A program made the position numbers and the translations under genes. From Halocaridina rubra (lineage: Eukaryota > Arthropoda > Malacostraca > Decapoda > Atyidae), in NCBI GenBank assembly GCA_037179515.1, contig JAXCGZ010009936.1:1-61856 (forward strand): a stretch of 61,856 bases of DNA, in the 5' to 3' direction. Shown here one piece after another: positions 14,835 through 52,039 of the stretch. How positions within the stretch are numbered: the stretch's first letter is position 1; every line of letters starts with the position of its first letter. The notes beneath the pieces were generated by a model, which saw only the letters and a program-made list of their open reading frames with translations, ran no database searches and was not told the origin of the DNA.

Positions 14835-15028
14835 GGCCGCCGTGGTCGAGTAGTTACGCTCATGACTTTCATTCGTCAGGCCGTGGGTTCGAGGCCCGCC
14901 ATAGTCTGAGGTTAGAAAGTGCATCCACTCTGCATGACGGTCACACTTGCCAAAACCAAACCCCTTCGCCAGAAAACATCGTCCGAGCCCCTAATAGAAA
15001 AGTGAGTCCGTGACGTAAAACCCATCAC
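14835..15028 (+). mobile_element. SINE-A copy
   Basis: Head ggccgccgtggtcgagtag, B box ggttcgaggcc, tail gagtccgtgacgtaaaac. More diverged than the copy near 19000. Confidence 0.82.
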
Positions 15029-15183
15029 ATCACAGTATTTATAACAATGCTCTTCCCAAACAGATATGAGAGTATTTATTATCTTTTTCACTGACTGTAA
15101 AGTACTATATTTTCATTTCACTATTGCTGTTTTATATTTTTCAACTTACGGTTCTCATCATCTTTTTGCCGTTTTATGTGTCG

Positions 15184-15290
15184 GGATGGACACAGGATGG
15201 AGCTGGGGAATTAAGTCTGGATGCCCTTCTAACCTCCCATCGGCGAGGTCGAACACGGGTCTGTCTCTTTCCGAATCAAGGCGTTGTCTT
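15184..15290 (-). mobile_element. SINE-B copy
   Basis: Plus strand ggatggacacaggatggagc then tggatgcccttctaacctcc and a B-box complement (gaggtcgaacacg). Confidence 0.7.
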
Positions 15291-15713
15291 TATTTTTTTT
15301 TATAACACTATGGCTGTCTATCCTTAACTACCCTTTTGCAAGTAATGAAAGGGTTAGAAAAGGTCGGTTTTGGGGTGGATCTTGATGATACTGATATGTG
15401 GAGGGGGGAAGGGTTCCGTCATGGTTACTCGTCCGTCACAGACACTCTCAGAACTCTCTTCTTCTTTTGAAATTGTGACTGGAGAGAAGTCTGTGTTCTC
15501 CCCCATGTTTTCTCTTTGACCTACATCTAAATTTTTTTTCTTTCGTTGTCTACCACCGCTCTCCAGAGATGAGATACAATCTACGGAGATTTTTTTTTTT
15601 AATTGAAATATTTATTTGTATATGTATTTATGCTACTTCCTCGTTTTGAATTGAGGTACAGTTTTATTTTGTTGATTGATTGAGGAGTGTCTTGGCTTGT
15701 GGTGATTGTGTGT

Positions 15714-15760
15714 TCTTTGGCTCAGCCACCCCCTGTATAAGGGGAATTGGACCAGTGTAT
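15714..15760 (-). mobile_element. SINE-C head fragment
   Basis: Plus strand ggctcagccaccccctgtat, aaggggaattgg: the reverse complement of the SINE-C head. Confidence 0.5.
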
Positions 15761-15923
15761 GGTAAAAATAAATATTTCCTTATTTTGGACTTGGTAGTTT
15801 TTTTTCTTTATTCGTTAATTAATGTATTTATTTATTTATTTTTAATATTTAGTGCGTCTGTTAGGTTGAGGTATAAATTTATGTAGCAAACATGTTTCCA
15901 GTTCCTAATATTTCTGATACAGA

Positions 15924-15925
<2 letters not shown>

Positions 15926-15999
<74 letters not shown>
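15926..15999. repeat. (AT)n microsatellite
   Basis: AT run. Confidence 0.96.
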
Positions 16000-16004
<5 letters not shown>

Positions 16005-16289
16005 TTTAAATTTATTTTTTTATATTTTTTTATGAATGAATTCTTCGATTTTTTTTTTTGGGGGGGAAGGTCTCATGACGTCTTGACTTTTTACAATTTA
16101 GCTCTTTAGCATTGATATTACCTTTGTCACATTTTGATAACGCGTTCTACGTGCATGATTATAATGGCAAAGTAATTAAGTATGTATAGCTTTTATATAC
16201 CTATTATATATTCATTGTTTTAGCACTTCGCTCAACATATTCAGTTATTTCCCTCGTCATTCTTTAATTCTCATTACTATTTAAGTCAT

Positions 16290-16650
16290 CCTTCATTCTT
16301 CTCCTCTTCCTTCCTTCCTTCTCCTCTTCCTCCCTTCTCCTCCTCCTTCCTTCTCCTCCTCCTTCCTTCTCCTCCTCCTTCCTTCTCCTCTTCCTTCCTT
16401 CCTTCTCTTCCTTCTCCTCCTTCCTTCTCTTCCTTCCTTCTCCTCCTCCTTCCTTCTCCTCCTTCCTTCCTTCTTCTCCTCTTCCTTCTTCTCTTCCTTC
16501 CTTCTCCTCCTCCTTCCTTCTCCTCTTCCTTCCTTCTCCTCCTCCTTCCTTCTCCTCCTCCTTCCTTCTCTTCCTTCAATCTCCTCTTCCTTCCTTCTCC
16601 TCCTCCTTCCTTCCTTCTCCTCCTCCTTCCTTATCTTCTTTTTCTTCCTT
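16290..16650. repeat. ~350-bp pure pyrimidine tract (CTCCTTCCTTCTCCT)n
   Basis: The plus strand holds almost only C and T, with irregular ccttcctt/ctcctc units. The minus strand is purine, giving a nonsense KEEEGG reading frame. Confidence 0.95.
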
Positions 16651-17327
16651 CTAGCTAGGTTTAAGAATAGCCATTAGTATAACGCGTTCTCCATATTTGC
16701 CATCATAGTCTTAAGATAAACCTGATGCCCAGCCATCTTCACTGTCTTTTTTTTTTCACAATCTTTCGTCGAATGGCATTGTATATCAGCCATTGTCGTT
16801 ATTGTTTTTTTTCTAGTTTTTCGCTTAATTCCATTTTATTTCATGATATTATTCATTTATTCACCCATTCACTCAATTGCCTTTTCCTCCAGTCTATCGC
16901 GTTATTCCATGTAATTTCTGTTTTTTTTATTTATTCATCCATTCTCTTTTTTGTATTTATTCATCCATTCTCTTTATTTTTTTAATTTATCCATCCATTC
17001 TCTTTATTTTTTTCCAGTCTTTTCCAGTATTCCATTTTATTTCAGGATTTACTTCATTTATTCACTTATTTTCGTTATTACTTTTTCCTCAGTCTATCGC
17101 CGAAATCCATTTTATTTCGGCTGATTTTACTCTTCTTCTTTTTTTTTTTTTTCCTCTTCTGGAGGACAAAGGAAGTTACAAATATGGTACATGATGGTTG
17201 GATTTTTATGGCTGGGTCCTCACGATTTTGCGTAAATTTGATTTTGATGTTTCTTTTTTTTCGCAGTTTTCTTCCCTCCACTTTCCTCTGGCTTCTTTTT
17301 CTTTTTTCTTTTCTTTTCTTTTTCTTC

Positions 17328-17330
<3 letters not shown>

Positions 17331-17382
<52 letters not shown>

Positions 17383-17383
17383 G
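17331..17383. repeat. (TTA)n microsatellite
   Basis: TTA run after a T/C-rich tract. A smaller run follows at 17461-17485. Confidence 0.95.
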
Positions 17384-18049
17384 ACTTAATATAGTGAATA
17401 TTCTTAAATTTCTCAAATGAATGATTAAATTCCTCTTCATTGTACCTTGATGGCCGAGTGATTATTATTATTATTATTATTATTTTTAAAATTATCATCA
17501 TCATTATTATTCACCAAAGGAACGTCATTCGTCTGAGGTCATATGATCTCGATAATGTTTTTGATATAGATTCCTCGTAACTTCCCATATCGTCTTCCTC
17601 TCAGAAATATCAATAGTCCTATCCATATATGTCTGTCCTTCATGACGCCACTATAATCCCTTGAAGAGACTTCGTTAGTTTGTGAAGATGTAACCAGGGC
17701 CTAAGAGACCTAATGGCAACGGCACTCTAAAGGTAGTCTTCGCCTGCTAGCTCATTATCACAGCTAGTCGGGCTTTGGGATGGCCCCCCTGCGGGCCCAA
17801 GGGAGGCCGCCCCCCGGTGCTCCGCTGGAGATGGGCTAGAAGGTTTATGCCGATTGTGAGGAGATAAATATATGGCACCGTTGTGGTGAAAGGTACGGCT
17901 GTCATGTAAATCATTCAATATCTTGCTCAGGGCGTTTATCTCTAATGCGTAGTGATGTATACTACGCCCACAAGCATATTTGGGAAGAGCAAGGAGATGC
18001 TCTCTTCTGCTTTGGATGTCCCTGAAGGGGTCTCCAAATGAGTTTAGAG

Positions 18050-18274
18050 CTGTGATTCTCAACCAGAGGTAAATTTACCCCCTGGAGGGTAACAATTTAA
18101 TTGGTATGGGATAAATATATCGTACCTAATATATTTTTTTATTTGAAGGTATGGCTAGGTACAGAAATGCTCCCACTCTCTTTGAAAGCCTTTCTGCATG
18201 GAATTATGTGGGATAAATGGCTCAATATATGAAGCCAAGAGGGTAATTAACAAAGGAAAGGTTGAAAAATATTG
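18050..18274. mobile_element. hAT-like MITE
   Basis: Left end ctgtgattctcaacc followed by ggtaaatttaccccc; right end, reverse-complemented, caatatttttcaacc. Both resemble the hAT terminal repeat CAGTG-TTCTCAACC. Candidate 8-bp target duplications gtttagag and gtttattg flank it (imperfect). Confidence 0.5.
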
Positions 18275-18956
18275 GTTTATTGAGGATAGCGTATAGGGTC
18301 GTGGATTGTGATCCCATAAATGGCGATCTTAGCTCTTGGAGACAATTTGTGGTCGTGTAGGACTATAGAAACTTGAATAGGAAGAAGAGACAGGCGATAA
18401 GACTGTCGTGATAGGTATTTCAGGGTAGATTAAATAAATGGGCAGGTTTTAAGAGGGACAGCTACCCTTTATTAGGACATTTAAGGAGATCTAAGGCATC
18501 GTCCATAAAAGTTAATAAACAAAACCTGAAAGACGCACTCAAAATTGACCTGCAGAAAGTTAAAGTGGATGGGCATGACTAAAAAAACCTTACTTCAAAT
18601 CTTTTTTTTTTTTCGTCATGAAAACTTGTTACTTTTACAAGTGATAAGAAACCATGTGATTGCTATTTTTGTAAATACTGTACTGTAATACGTCAAGAAT
18701 AAAAAAAAAAAATCGTACTTAAAACTCGCAGGCAAGATTGTTTAGCACAAGTTGCATCCTAAAAGTAAAATGAGATTGCAACTTTTGAGAGAGAGATTTG
18801 GTTGAGTGTGAGATTGCACTTGTTAAGGAGTGGGTACCAAGTTGTAAGTCTGCATTAGAAATTATGAAAAGTGACAAGAAAGGCTCGTAGAATACACTTA
18901 ATAATGGCGTGATGTTAGCATTTCTTCCTCTCTGCTCTGAAAAAATATCCTTCTGT

Positions 18957-19185
18957 TTTTGTTTGGCCTTGCAATGTAGTTACCGTGGCTCAAGCGGTAG
19001 AACGCGACTTTGAGGCGTCAGGTCGCGGGTTCGCGCCCCGTCACGGTCTGAGCTTAGCAAGGGCATGCATTCAGGGTAACGATTACATCTGCCAAAACCA
19101 GTCCTTAGCAAGAAGGCAACCGTCCTAGCCCTTGGTAGTAAAGGGACTCCGTGACGTAAAACTGGAACTTTTGTTTGGCCTTGCA
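18957..19185 (+). mobile_element. SINE-A, complete copy with target-site duplication
   Basis: Body 18974-19168 (~195 bp), flanked by a perfect 17-bp direct repeat ttttgtttggccttgca at 18957-18973 and 19169-19185. The tRNA-like head has an A box (tggctcaagcgg) and a B box (ggttcgcgcccc). The tail ends tccgtgacgtaaaac. The reference copy for the family in this window. Confidence 0.88.
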
Positions 19186-20210
19186 TCAGCGCAAGGGAAT
19201 GTTTGCTACTTAGTTGTAAGACCCGTTTTAGAAATCAGTGTTAGAAGAATTCATCAGTTTCTTTGTTTATAGAATTAAAAAAAAAAAGTTGCCTGTAGTT
19301 ACTGTTCATTAGACAGAAACCAGAACTAAGGCTTCAGGAAGGGAAATGCATGTCATTTACGATTGCAAAACCACAGTTTTCTCTGCAACTTGAAGCAGTA
19401 AACTGTTTACGAGGGTAATAAACAACGTATAATTTTGATAACATATTCGACTTTCAAAGCACATTAATTGAACATATATTTACAAGAACCAGATTTAAAG
19501 TCTTCAGGAGGAGAAATTAACATCTTAAAGGACTGAAAAAAAAAAAGGTTTTCTCTGCAACTTGAAGCACTATACGAGGGTAATATGGAAACGTATAATT
19601 TGCTATTTCACCTTCAAAGCATTTTATCAAATTGAATTTGATTTTAAAAGTTGCAGTACAGTATTTTTACATTAACGGGTCTGGTGTAGGTTATTGTAAC
19701 AGGCAGACCACGAGTTGAGATGTTGAGTGGGAATGTTTCCCTCAGGCGGGCAGCAACCCCACCGTCTTTCCTCCTGGGGGAGGTTCATGGGCCACTATCT
19801 CTTCGTTGTTGTTTTTGGGAAGAGGCAGGAGGTGGTGGTGACAGGGGAATGCATCTGAGATCATAACTGCATTAAGCATGTGGCCTCATGCATTGTCAGT
19901 CGTCTATTCATTAATATATACAATTTATTTTTTTCTCCCTCTTCAAGATCCGTGTTTCATTTTTGATGCCGGTCACGTGTGCAGATCTCCTCTTACCATG
20001 TTCGAATGTATTTCACTGTTGTTATTTATTTTACTTAATTATTTATCTATTTATTTATTTGGGTGTTTTATTTCATTGCAAAATAGTTCTTGTATATTGC
20101 ATAAAAATCATCACTTCATCATTGACCTTTAAATTATATTGGTATTGATTATTCACTTGAGTAACCCATATTAGGACTGCTTTGAATATTTATTATTTAA
20201 AACTCGTTAC

Positions 20211-20212
<2 letters not shown>

Positions 20213-20297
<85 letters not shown>
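20213..20297. repeat. (CT)n microsatellite
   Basis: CT run. Confidence 0.97.
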
Positions 20298-20300
<3 letters not shown>

Positions 20301-21340
20301 GTGGAGAAAGTTTTTTTAACCCTTCTTTTCCGTTCTTTCAATTTGTCCACGTTGTCATCCTATAATAGCGTTCCACACGCAATAATAGCTGTATCTTTCA
20401 AGAAAATCTCATTGTAACATTTTTTTAAGCGTTGACAATGCCTCTTACTTTTATTATGATGTAATGATATATTATTAATAACAAATTGTACTACTTAAAC
20501 TTTCACTCTCCAGGAACATACTTTTTACTTTCCAAAAATTCTAGTTTTTTTATCGCTACAATAAAAGAAGGTTTTTATATCTCGTTAATAGTTATTTTCT
20601 TTGCAAATATAGTCTAGAATTCAATTAGTTTGCAATGTGCGTATTCCTCAAACTTCATTGTAGGCCTAGTCAAAAATTCAAAGACCAAAAAGAGTTATAA
20701 ATTTATCTGATCATTGATACGAACAGGGTTGGGATGTCATTAAAGAAGTTCATGTTATTCTTAACTCCATCATATATAGCCACATGGGAAACGAAGAACT
20801 CGATGATTTCCCGCCTTTAACGCTAGGAGGATGTTTCGCCATGTGTTACCTCCCGAAGCACTCTCCTCAAGCCAACCTTCCCCCTGGGCAAAGCGAAAAT
20901 TAGGTCGATTTTCCTTTACCATCGGTTCTTACTTGTGCTTCAGGGGAGAATGGAAGCCCCAGGTGTATAGTTCCGCCTCTCTTTTTATTACAAGTAAGTC
21001 CCTCCTACCTGGATTTTATTATTGCGAATCGTGAAACCTCTCACCTGCGTCCTATACCCTCCAGAACTTGTTAACATTTGCTGCTTTAGATCAACTGTTA
21101 CCCAGGGTTCTGCGTATATGTAGCATGGTAGAGAAACCATTATTAATCATGTACTAACGTCCGCCTTCCTTATCTTCAGAACAATACGCTATTAAAATCA
21201 GGGGCCTGTGTGTGTGTGTGTGTTTAACGCTTATTTGAGACAGTCTTTTCTAAACTAGAAGCGAAATTCAGATACGCACACACTCACTGTCTTCTTGAGT
21301 CTTGTTTTCAAATTAATTTATTCTAAAGGAATGGCAGTCA

Positions 21341-21530
21341 CGGTTTTACGTCACGGACTCCCTTTTCTACCAAGGGCTAAGACGGTTGCCTTCTTGCGAA
21401 GGACTTGTTTTGGCAGAAGTAATGCTTACCCTGAGTGCATGCCCATGCTATTCTCAGACCGTGACAGGGCGCGAACCCTCGACCTGACGCCTCAGAGTCG
21501 CGGACGCTACCCCTTCAGCCACGGTGACTA
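21341..21530 (-). mobile_element. SINE-A copy, reverse orientation
   Basis: Starts with the tail complement cggttttacgtcacggactc and ends ccacggtgacta. The B-box complement (gggcgcgaaccc) is intact. Confidence 0.88.
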
Positions 21531-22789
21531 CACTATTCTAGGAATGGCAGTATACTTGCAATTTGAGCTGTGATTGAAACTACTAATTTTCATGCTTGTT
21601 TTCAGATCAGATTGACCAAATAACTTCAGATTTTTCTAATCTGCGAATTGTTTTGACTCTAAACAAGTATTCTCGTAGTAATACTTCTCACATTTAGTAT
21701 ATTTATGTTTGGATAGACAATGATCCGTAACCCATTAGTCCGGGTGCTCGTAAAGTACTCGTTAGCTGTTGGTAAGAGTACTGTTTTTTTGTAGGGCCCA
21801 CCTCGCCCTCAGGAGAAATGCCTGGCATAGTTCTCTGAGGAGGCCTGATAGAAGACAAGGGTTTTTTTCAGCTGTAACTTAGTAGCAGAGGTCCATCATA
21901 ACGGTTTTCTGTGTTGCTTATATTTTCTTATCTCTGCTAATTGACACCTTGTAAAGTTCTGCTTGATAACACTATATCGTCGACTAACGGGAAGACTATA
22001 TTTCAGAGGAACTTTTGAAATTCCGATGGGGTTCTTAAATCACTTAATAATGCAGATAACTCGTTTCTGTAATTATCATATATTTTGTACTGTATCTAAT
22101 GCTTATTGAATCTACCCTTTAAAGTATGCAAAATCTTAGCAACAAAGGGTGTGAGAAATTAAATGATGATGGTTCTAGGCGAGCCGGAGAGGAGAGCAGA
22201 TTGTGTTAAACCATTTGGGATAATGCTTTTTATGAGAAAATTGCTGACACTTCTCACTGGACCCCATGGAGTTAGTGTGTGTGTTTTGCTGTTATTTGTG
22301 TATACGCATTTTAATCTTTCTTATTGTTCTTTCTCTTCTTTTTCTGTTTTCTTCTTTCTTCTTCCTCTTGGTGAAGAGGTGATAAAATATATGAATTTAT
22401 AATTTTAAAGATGTTGTGCTGTTAATAAATTAGATGTATAGTTCACAACTGTTATTATGTGGTTATGTAACGAGAACTAAATATATATAACAGTTGAGAC
22501 TAAAATAGGATGATTTGACACTACCAATTACATTATACTTTCATGTTTGGCTCTGTCGACTTAAAATTAAAGAGCTTGACCGCATCAGATCTGTTGCAAC
22601 TGCTCGAATTTTGTGGTTGTATGTTTTTTTGCAGAAGTTTTCCCCATCAGAGAAATTGTATTTTTATTCTTTTATTAATGTATTTTCACCGTATACCGGT
22701 TTTAAAAGATATTCAAGATGGTATAATTGCTTGTATCTTATTCAAGGTCACAAAGTTCAGTGCTCTGTTGTTATTGTCCATTTGAATAA

Positions 22790-22925
22790 ATTGGACACAG
22801 GTTGGAGAGGGGGGGGGAATTAAGGCTGGATGTCCCACCTAACGTCCCGCGGTGTTTAGTATATTATGTAAGCGATTGCCTATACTGCATCCTCAGTTCC
22901 TTTTCGGGAACGGAATTGACCTTGA
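22790..22925 (-). mobile_element. SINE-B copy, degenerate
   Basis: Plus strand ttggacacaggttggagagg, aattaaggctggatgtccca. The head is poorly preserved. Confidence 0.6.
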
Positions 22926-23407
22926 AGTCAATAATGTTTAATAGTTATAGGTATTGTGCCTCAATCTGCTGTTGCCACCCTGTCATTTGTTTGAACGCAT
23001 GTTTACTCACTGTTTACCTGTGAATGGCGCATTTATTTATTTATTTATGTATTCGACATTTATAGTGAAATTTAGCTTCCTTTATACGTAGCTAAGATGG
23101 AAAGCTAAGATCGAAGACATATGTGAACGAGTTTGATATGGTTTATTTCCTTAAAAAATTCATTCAAGTGATCCGGAATTATCTGTCCACTTGTTGAAAC
23201 AATTCCTACATATACCCAAGTATGAGACAGAAGAGTCACATGTCTGTCTTGGAGTACTAAGTTTTTAATGGATATTAAATAAATATATATAAACTAATAA
23301 ATAGAAAAATAAATGAATAAAAAATGTTGGGTTTCTTGAGTTGTTCACGTCGAAGGTTAACTAGTAATTACGACGGTGTTGTCCTCCTACTTCATTTTTA
23401 GTGTAGA

Positions 23408-23443
23408 TTTCTTCTTCTTCTTCTTCTTCTTCTTCTTCTTCTT

Positions 23444-23474
<31 letters not shown>

Positions 23475-23483
23475 TTCTTATTC

Positions 23484-23516
<33 letters not shown>
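23408..23516. repeat. (TTC)n(TTA)n tract 48 bp upstream of the exon A acceptor
   Basis: About 21 TTC units, a short interrupted stretch (cttattcttattc), then TTA units to 23516. It may form part of an extended pyrimidine tract for the acceptor at 23564. Confidence 0.96.
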
Positions 23517-23518
<2 letters not shown>

Positions 23519-23564
23519 TTTTAAAGGACTTTACATAACCTTTTCTCCTTTTGCATTTTTGCAG

Positions 23565-48887
<25,323 letters not shown>

Positions 48888-50600
48888 GAATCGTACTTTC
48901 CTCCCGTATATCGACCGACGCGTGACGAACGACCGCGAACGACTAAGCACTGCCACAGCTTCCTGACTTGTCATGACTCAAGTGATCTCTGAATGGTACA
49001 ATTTTATATGTTGTTGGCCAAAAGGCCCCTGTTTGTTTTCTTTTATGCAGAGAGCAAAAGGGTGATCCATTGCCCCTGGGAATGTTATGCCAATACCATG
49101 TACTGTGTAAATTCACTTGATATGGCTCGTTTGTTGTGTTTTTCTAGTCAAGCTGTGTAAGTCCATAATGGAACCTACAGTGCCCCTTTCCCCCCCATGA
49201 GCTGTGGTCAGCCAAAGCTGTGGTCCCTTGGAGTCTTGTAATATTTTCCCATTAGGGAACCAAGAGCTTTTTTGAGTGTCCTCTATTTGCTACTTTAGAA
49301 GGAACAGAAACATTTATTGGGCTAAGGATTGCCTTACAAGACCTATGTTTGGTCACTTCCATGTGCCACCTCGTTAATAAATATATATATATAATTTTTT
49401 TTTTTAATTGATGAAGAACCAAACGTTCTTCATTTTGAATGCAGTGTGAAAATTCATATTCACTGTGCTATGGTGAATACATAATATGGTTGTATAATAG
49501 ACCTGGCACTTGGTTGTACATAATTTCCCTAAAATTGGAAAAATAAGTGTAATAATCACTCACATTAAATAGTGTAATATATCTCATATGAGAATGAAAT
49601 ATTTACAGATTTCAACCACAGAGAGAGCTTATTCCTTATCATCAGTCCAGAATTATTTATTATGCACAAGAGAAAGCACAAAAAAAAACAATTTTGTTTT
49701 CAAAAGTCCTCTCTTGTTTTATGATGTATGTCAGACATTTTTTTTTTATGGAAATGGCCAACGTCAGAATAGTCTTTGCCAATGTTTTGTCCGAGTGATT
49801 TGTGCCAGCGACTCCTGTTGGTGTGGTGTAAGTTTTATTGCCACTTCACCTAAATATATCTATACAATATAAATATATACAGTATATATAGACTATTAAT
49901 ATTTCGATTAGGTCCAGTGTAATACGAAATAACTATATGCTTTTATGTAATAATATAACTTTTTCTCAACACTTCCACTGGGAGTTAAAGGTACATCTTT
50001 GCTGGTCATGTTGTGTGAAAAAGGAGCTAATTTCAGCCATTTCTCTTAACCATATGCAGGAACACACTCAAATTTACATATGCAATATGGTGCCATGTGA
50101 TACCTGTTTTTTCTACCCATTGTGCTGAATGCTAAAAATGCTAAGGGTAATGTCATTGTACCCAGAAGTATGTGCAACATCAAGTTTAAGTTTGGCATGC
50201 ACAGCAATCATATTTTTTGAGGGGAAATTACATAGAGGCTCTATTTACTTGTTTTTTTTAGGCAAATAAGGGAGATTGCCAAATGTGATTTTTTTTTCCA
50301 ATAAAATTAGGATTGCTCTTCATACCGCCAATATGTAATTAAAACAGGAAACATTCTTCCAGTTGTTAATTATTTATATAGATCATTTATGCCCCCATAT
50401 TTTTAGAAGAGTGTCATGGTTTTAAATATTTTGAGTCTTGAAGCATTGCGTATATTATGTTCAAAAACCCGATGTGATTTAAACTTACATCTATGTTAAA
50501 CCAGCTATTAAGTTTGAAGCCCTGATGTGATCTTTATTGTAGGATGTAGAATTAAAGCAAAGCTCTGTAAAGCTGTTTTATTATTCCTCTGAGAAGTACT
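48888..50600 (+). other. 3' UTR and candidate poly(A) signals of the MTUS-like gene
   Basis: No coding frame follows the TGA at 48887. AATAAA hexamers lie at 49376-49381 (next to a short AT run) and 50300-50305. Either could end the transcript, and the true end cannot be decided without RNA data. Confidence 0.5.
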
Positions 50601-50784
50601 TTATGCTGTGGGAGTATGTATGTAAATCTTGCTATATGTTTCAGTTGTTCCATTACCCTTATATGTAATGTGCTCCATTGCGAACCTTCAGATAATAATT
50701 TAGGTTCCCTGTCAAGTGCTCTTATGACTATTTTTGATGCTTGCTGTGATGATTGCCTTTCCCTTTGCAGCAGACATCAGGTAG

Positions 50785-50915
50785 ACCACTTGGGACCAGG
50801 AGAAGGCAAGTTCTGGTTCCCTGCTGGTGACTAGGACCAGGCAAGTTTTGGTTGCCTGCTGGGGAACAGGACAAGTCAAGCTCTGTTTCCCCACTGGGAA
50901 CCTGGACAAGACTAG
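50785..50915 (+). repeat. ~38-bp minisatellite, about 3.5 diverged copies, at the duplication boundary
   Basis: Repeats of the form ggaccaggcaagttctggtt followed by ccctgctggggaa. The last partial copy (cctggacaagactag) spans the start of tandem unit 1. Confidence 0.7.
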
Positions 50916-51640
50916 TTCAACTTCAGTCAGTTTTCTTGATTTTCTTACTTTTCTGTTTTCATCCCTCTTGCTTGAACGGGATTTCCACTCTCACATGAAC
51001 TGACACAATTCCGTCAACTGTGCACTTCTTTGCTATTTTGCCTTATTCTTTTGCACTTGTCCTTAAAATTGATCTTCCAGAACAAATAAGGTGAAAGAGA
51101 TGCTGGATAGACCTATACTGTAGTAAATATTTTTTATTACAATAACTAGCCATAGAAACTACAGTACTGGAAAGGGAGCAAAGATACTTTACACAGTAGA
51201 AACTCGTCTTTTTAACTTTGTAGTAGCTTGTTCCTGAAACCTTCTTTGCAGTTCATGTATCTTTGTCTATGCTAGTGTTTATTCTCAATTTTGCTTGTTT
51301 GATTTCTATACGGCTGACATAATGAGGAAAGTGCAAATGTAAGATTAAGTTAAAGGGCTGCTGAAGTGGGGAGGATTGTATGGGGTTGGAACTGAAGAAA
51401 ATTATATTTTGGAGAAGAAACTGCCCTCATGACCTATATATGTTGGAGGAGAAAGCTAGAATTGAACATGAAAGGTACAAGGTAATAGGATTCAGTAAGA
51501 GAGGTATCTCAAAAGTAAGGATAATTGATACACTACTTAAAGGGAGCTGGAGTGGCGGTGTCTTTGTAGTAGGTCTAGCCTCCGGAGCTGCACCACAGCA
51601 GAGGAGCAGCAACACACACTAAAATTGCCACAACCAACTA

Positions 51641-52039
51641 TTGCCCTCCACAGGATGCAAGAACCTTGGAGAGGCTTCTGTCACCCAGGAAATTACCTCA
51701 TTGCTCAATATGACACATTTTTTCTGCACCAAAAATTATTTACTGGCAGCCATTTCTCGAAGACTTCTTCTAGATGGAGACATTGATAGCAAACCAGGGG
51801 TCATTAGGGAAGATTGCAATGCACACAACCACATGGGGAACCGACGTTTCATACACTCCCAAAGAGCTTTGAAGGAAAGCCCAGGGGTGGCAATGATCTT
51901 CCTTATGTCTTTGGGCTGGTCGGCCAGGCAGCTCAGGGAACAACAGAAACAACAACCACTTAAGTTTGACACTTTAAATATTATGTTGCTAAAAAAAAAT
52001 ACCGAAGTTGGGAATATAGAGATAGATGCAATAGTTTGA
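51641..52039 (+). pseudogene. Retrotransposon-like ORF remnant with degenerate 2A-like motif (unit 1)
   Basis: A 132-codon open frame. Residues 40-54 read RRLLLDGDIDSKPGV (near 51758-51802), resembling the Leu-rich GDVExNPGP 2A-like motif known at the start of some CR1-group LINE proteins, but with the key Asn and final Pro replaced. Later KFDTLNIMLLKKNTEVG resembles the TLNV...EVA start of LINE endonuclease domains. Probably a decayed LINE 5' region; the assignment is tentative. Confidence 0.35.

Larger units (their letters stand above)
11900..16280. other. Non-coding stretch with scattered SINE pieces
   Basis: Beyond the SINE copies and microsatellites listed, 11900-12800 has CT-rich unique sequence with two diverged similar passages (ctacctgatcggttttccta at ~12610 resembling ctaccctggttggttttctg at ~12416). 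No gene was recognised. Confidence 0.5.
17500..23400. other. Non-coding stretch upstream of exon A
   Basis: Includes a GC-rich patch (17740-17850) beside the hAT-like MITE. 19690-19870 and 20820-21060 are GC-richer but of unknown nature; the latter has an open frame ending near a GT (cccaggtgtata, 20960), which could be an upstream exon but has no family match I can name. Confidence 0.4.

Noticed and set aside
16286..16579. 97-aa Lys/Glu/Gly-rich frame, minus strand
   Set aside because: A translation of the polypyrimidine tract, with no start context or flanking coding signal.
17727..18062. 111-aa minus-strand frame as a gene
   Set aside because: No family recognised. It overlaps the hAT-like MITE end and a low-complexity GC patch, so coding status is not supported.
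19010..19040. Functional tRNA gene
   Set aside because: The A and B boxes belong to SINE-A heads. The cloverleaf is not complete and the body continues into SINE sequence.
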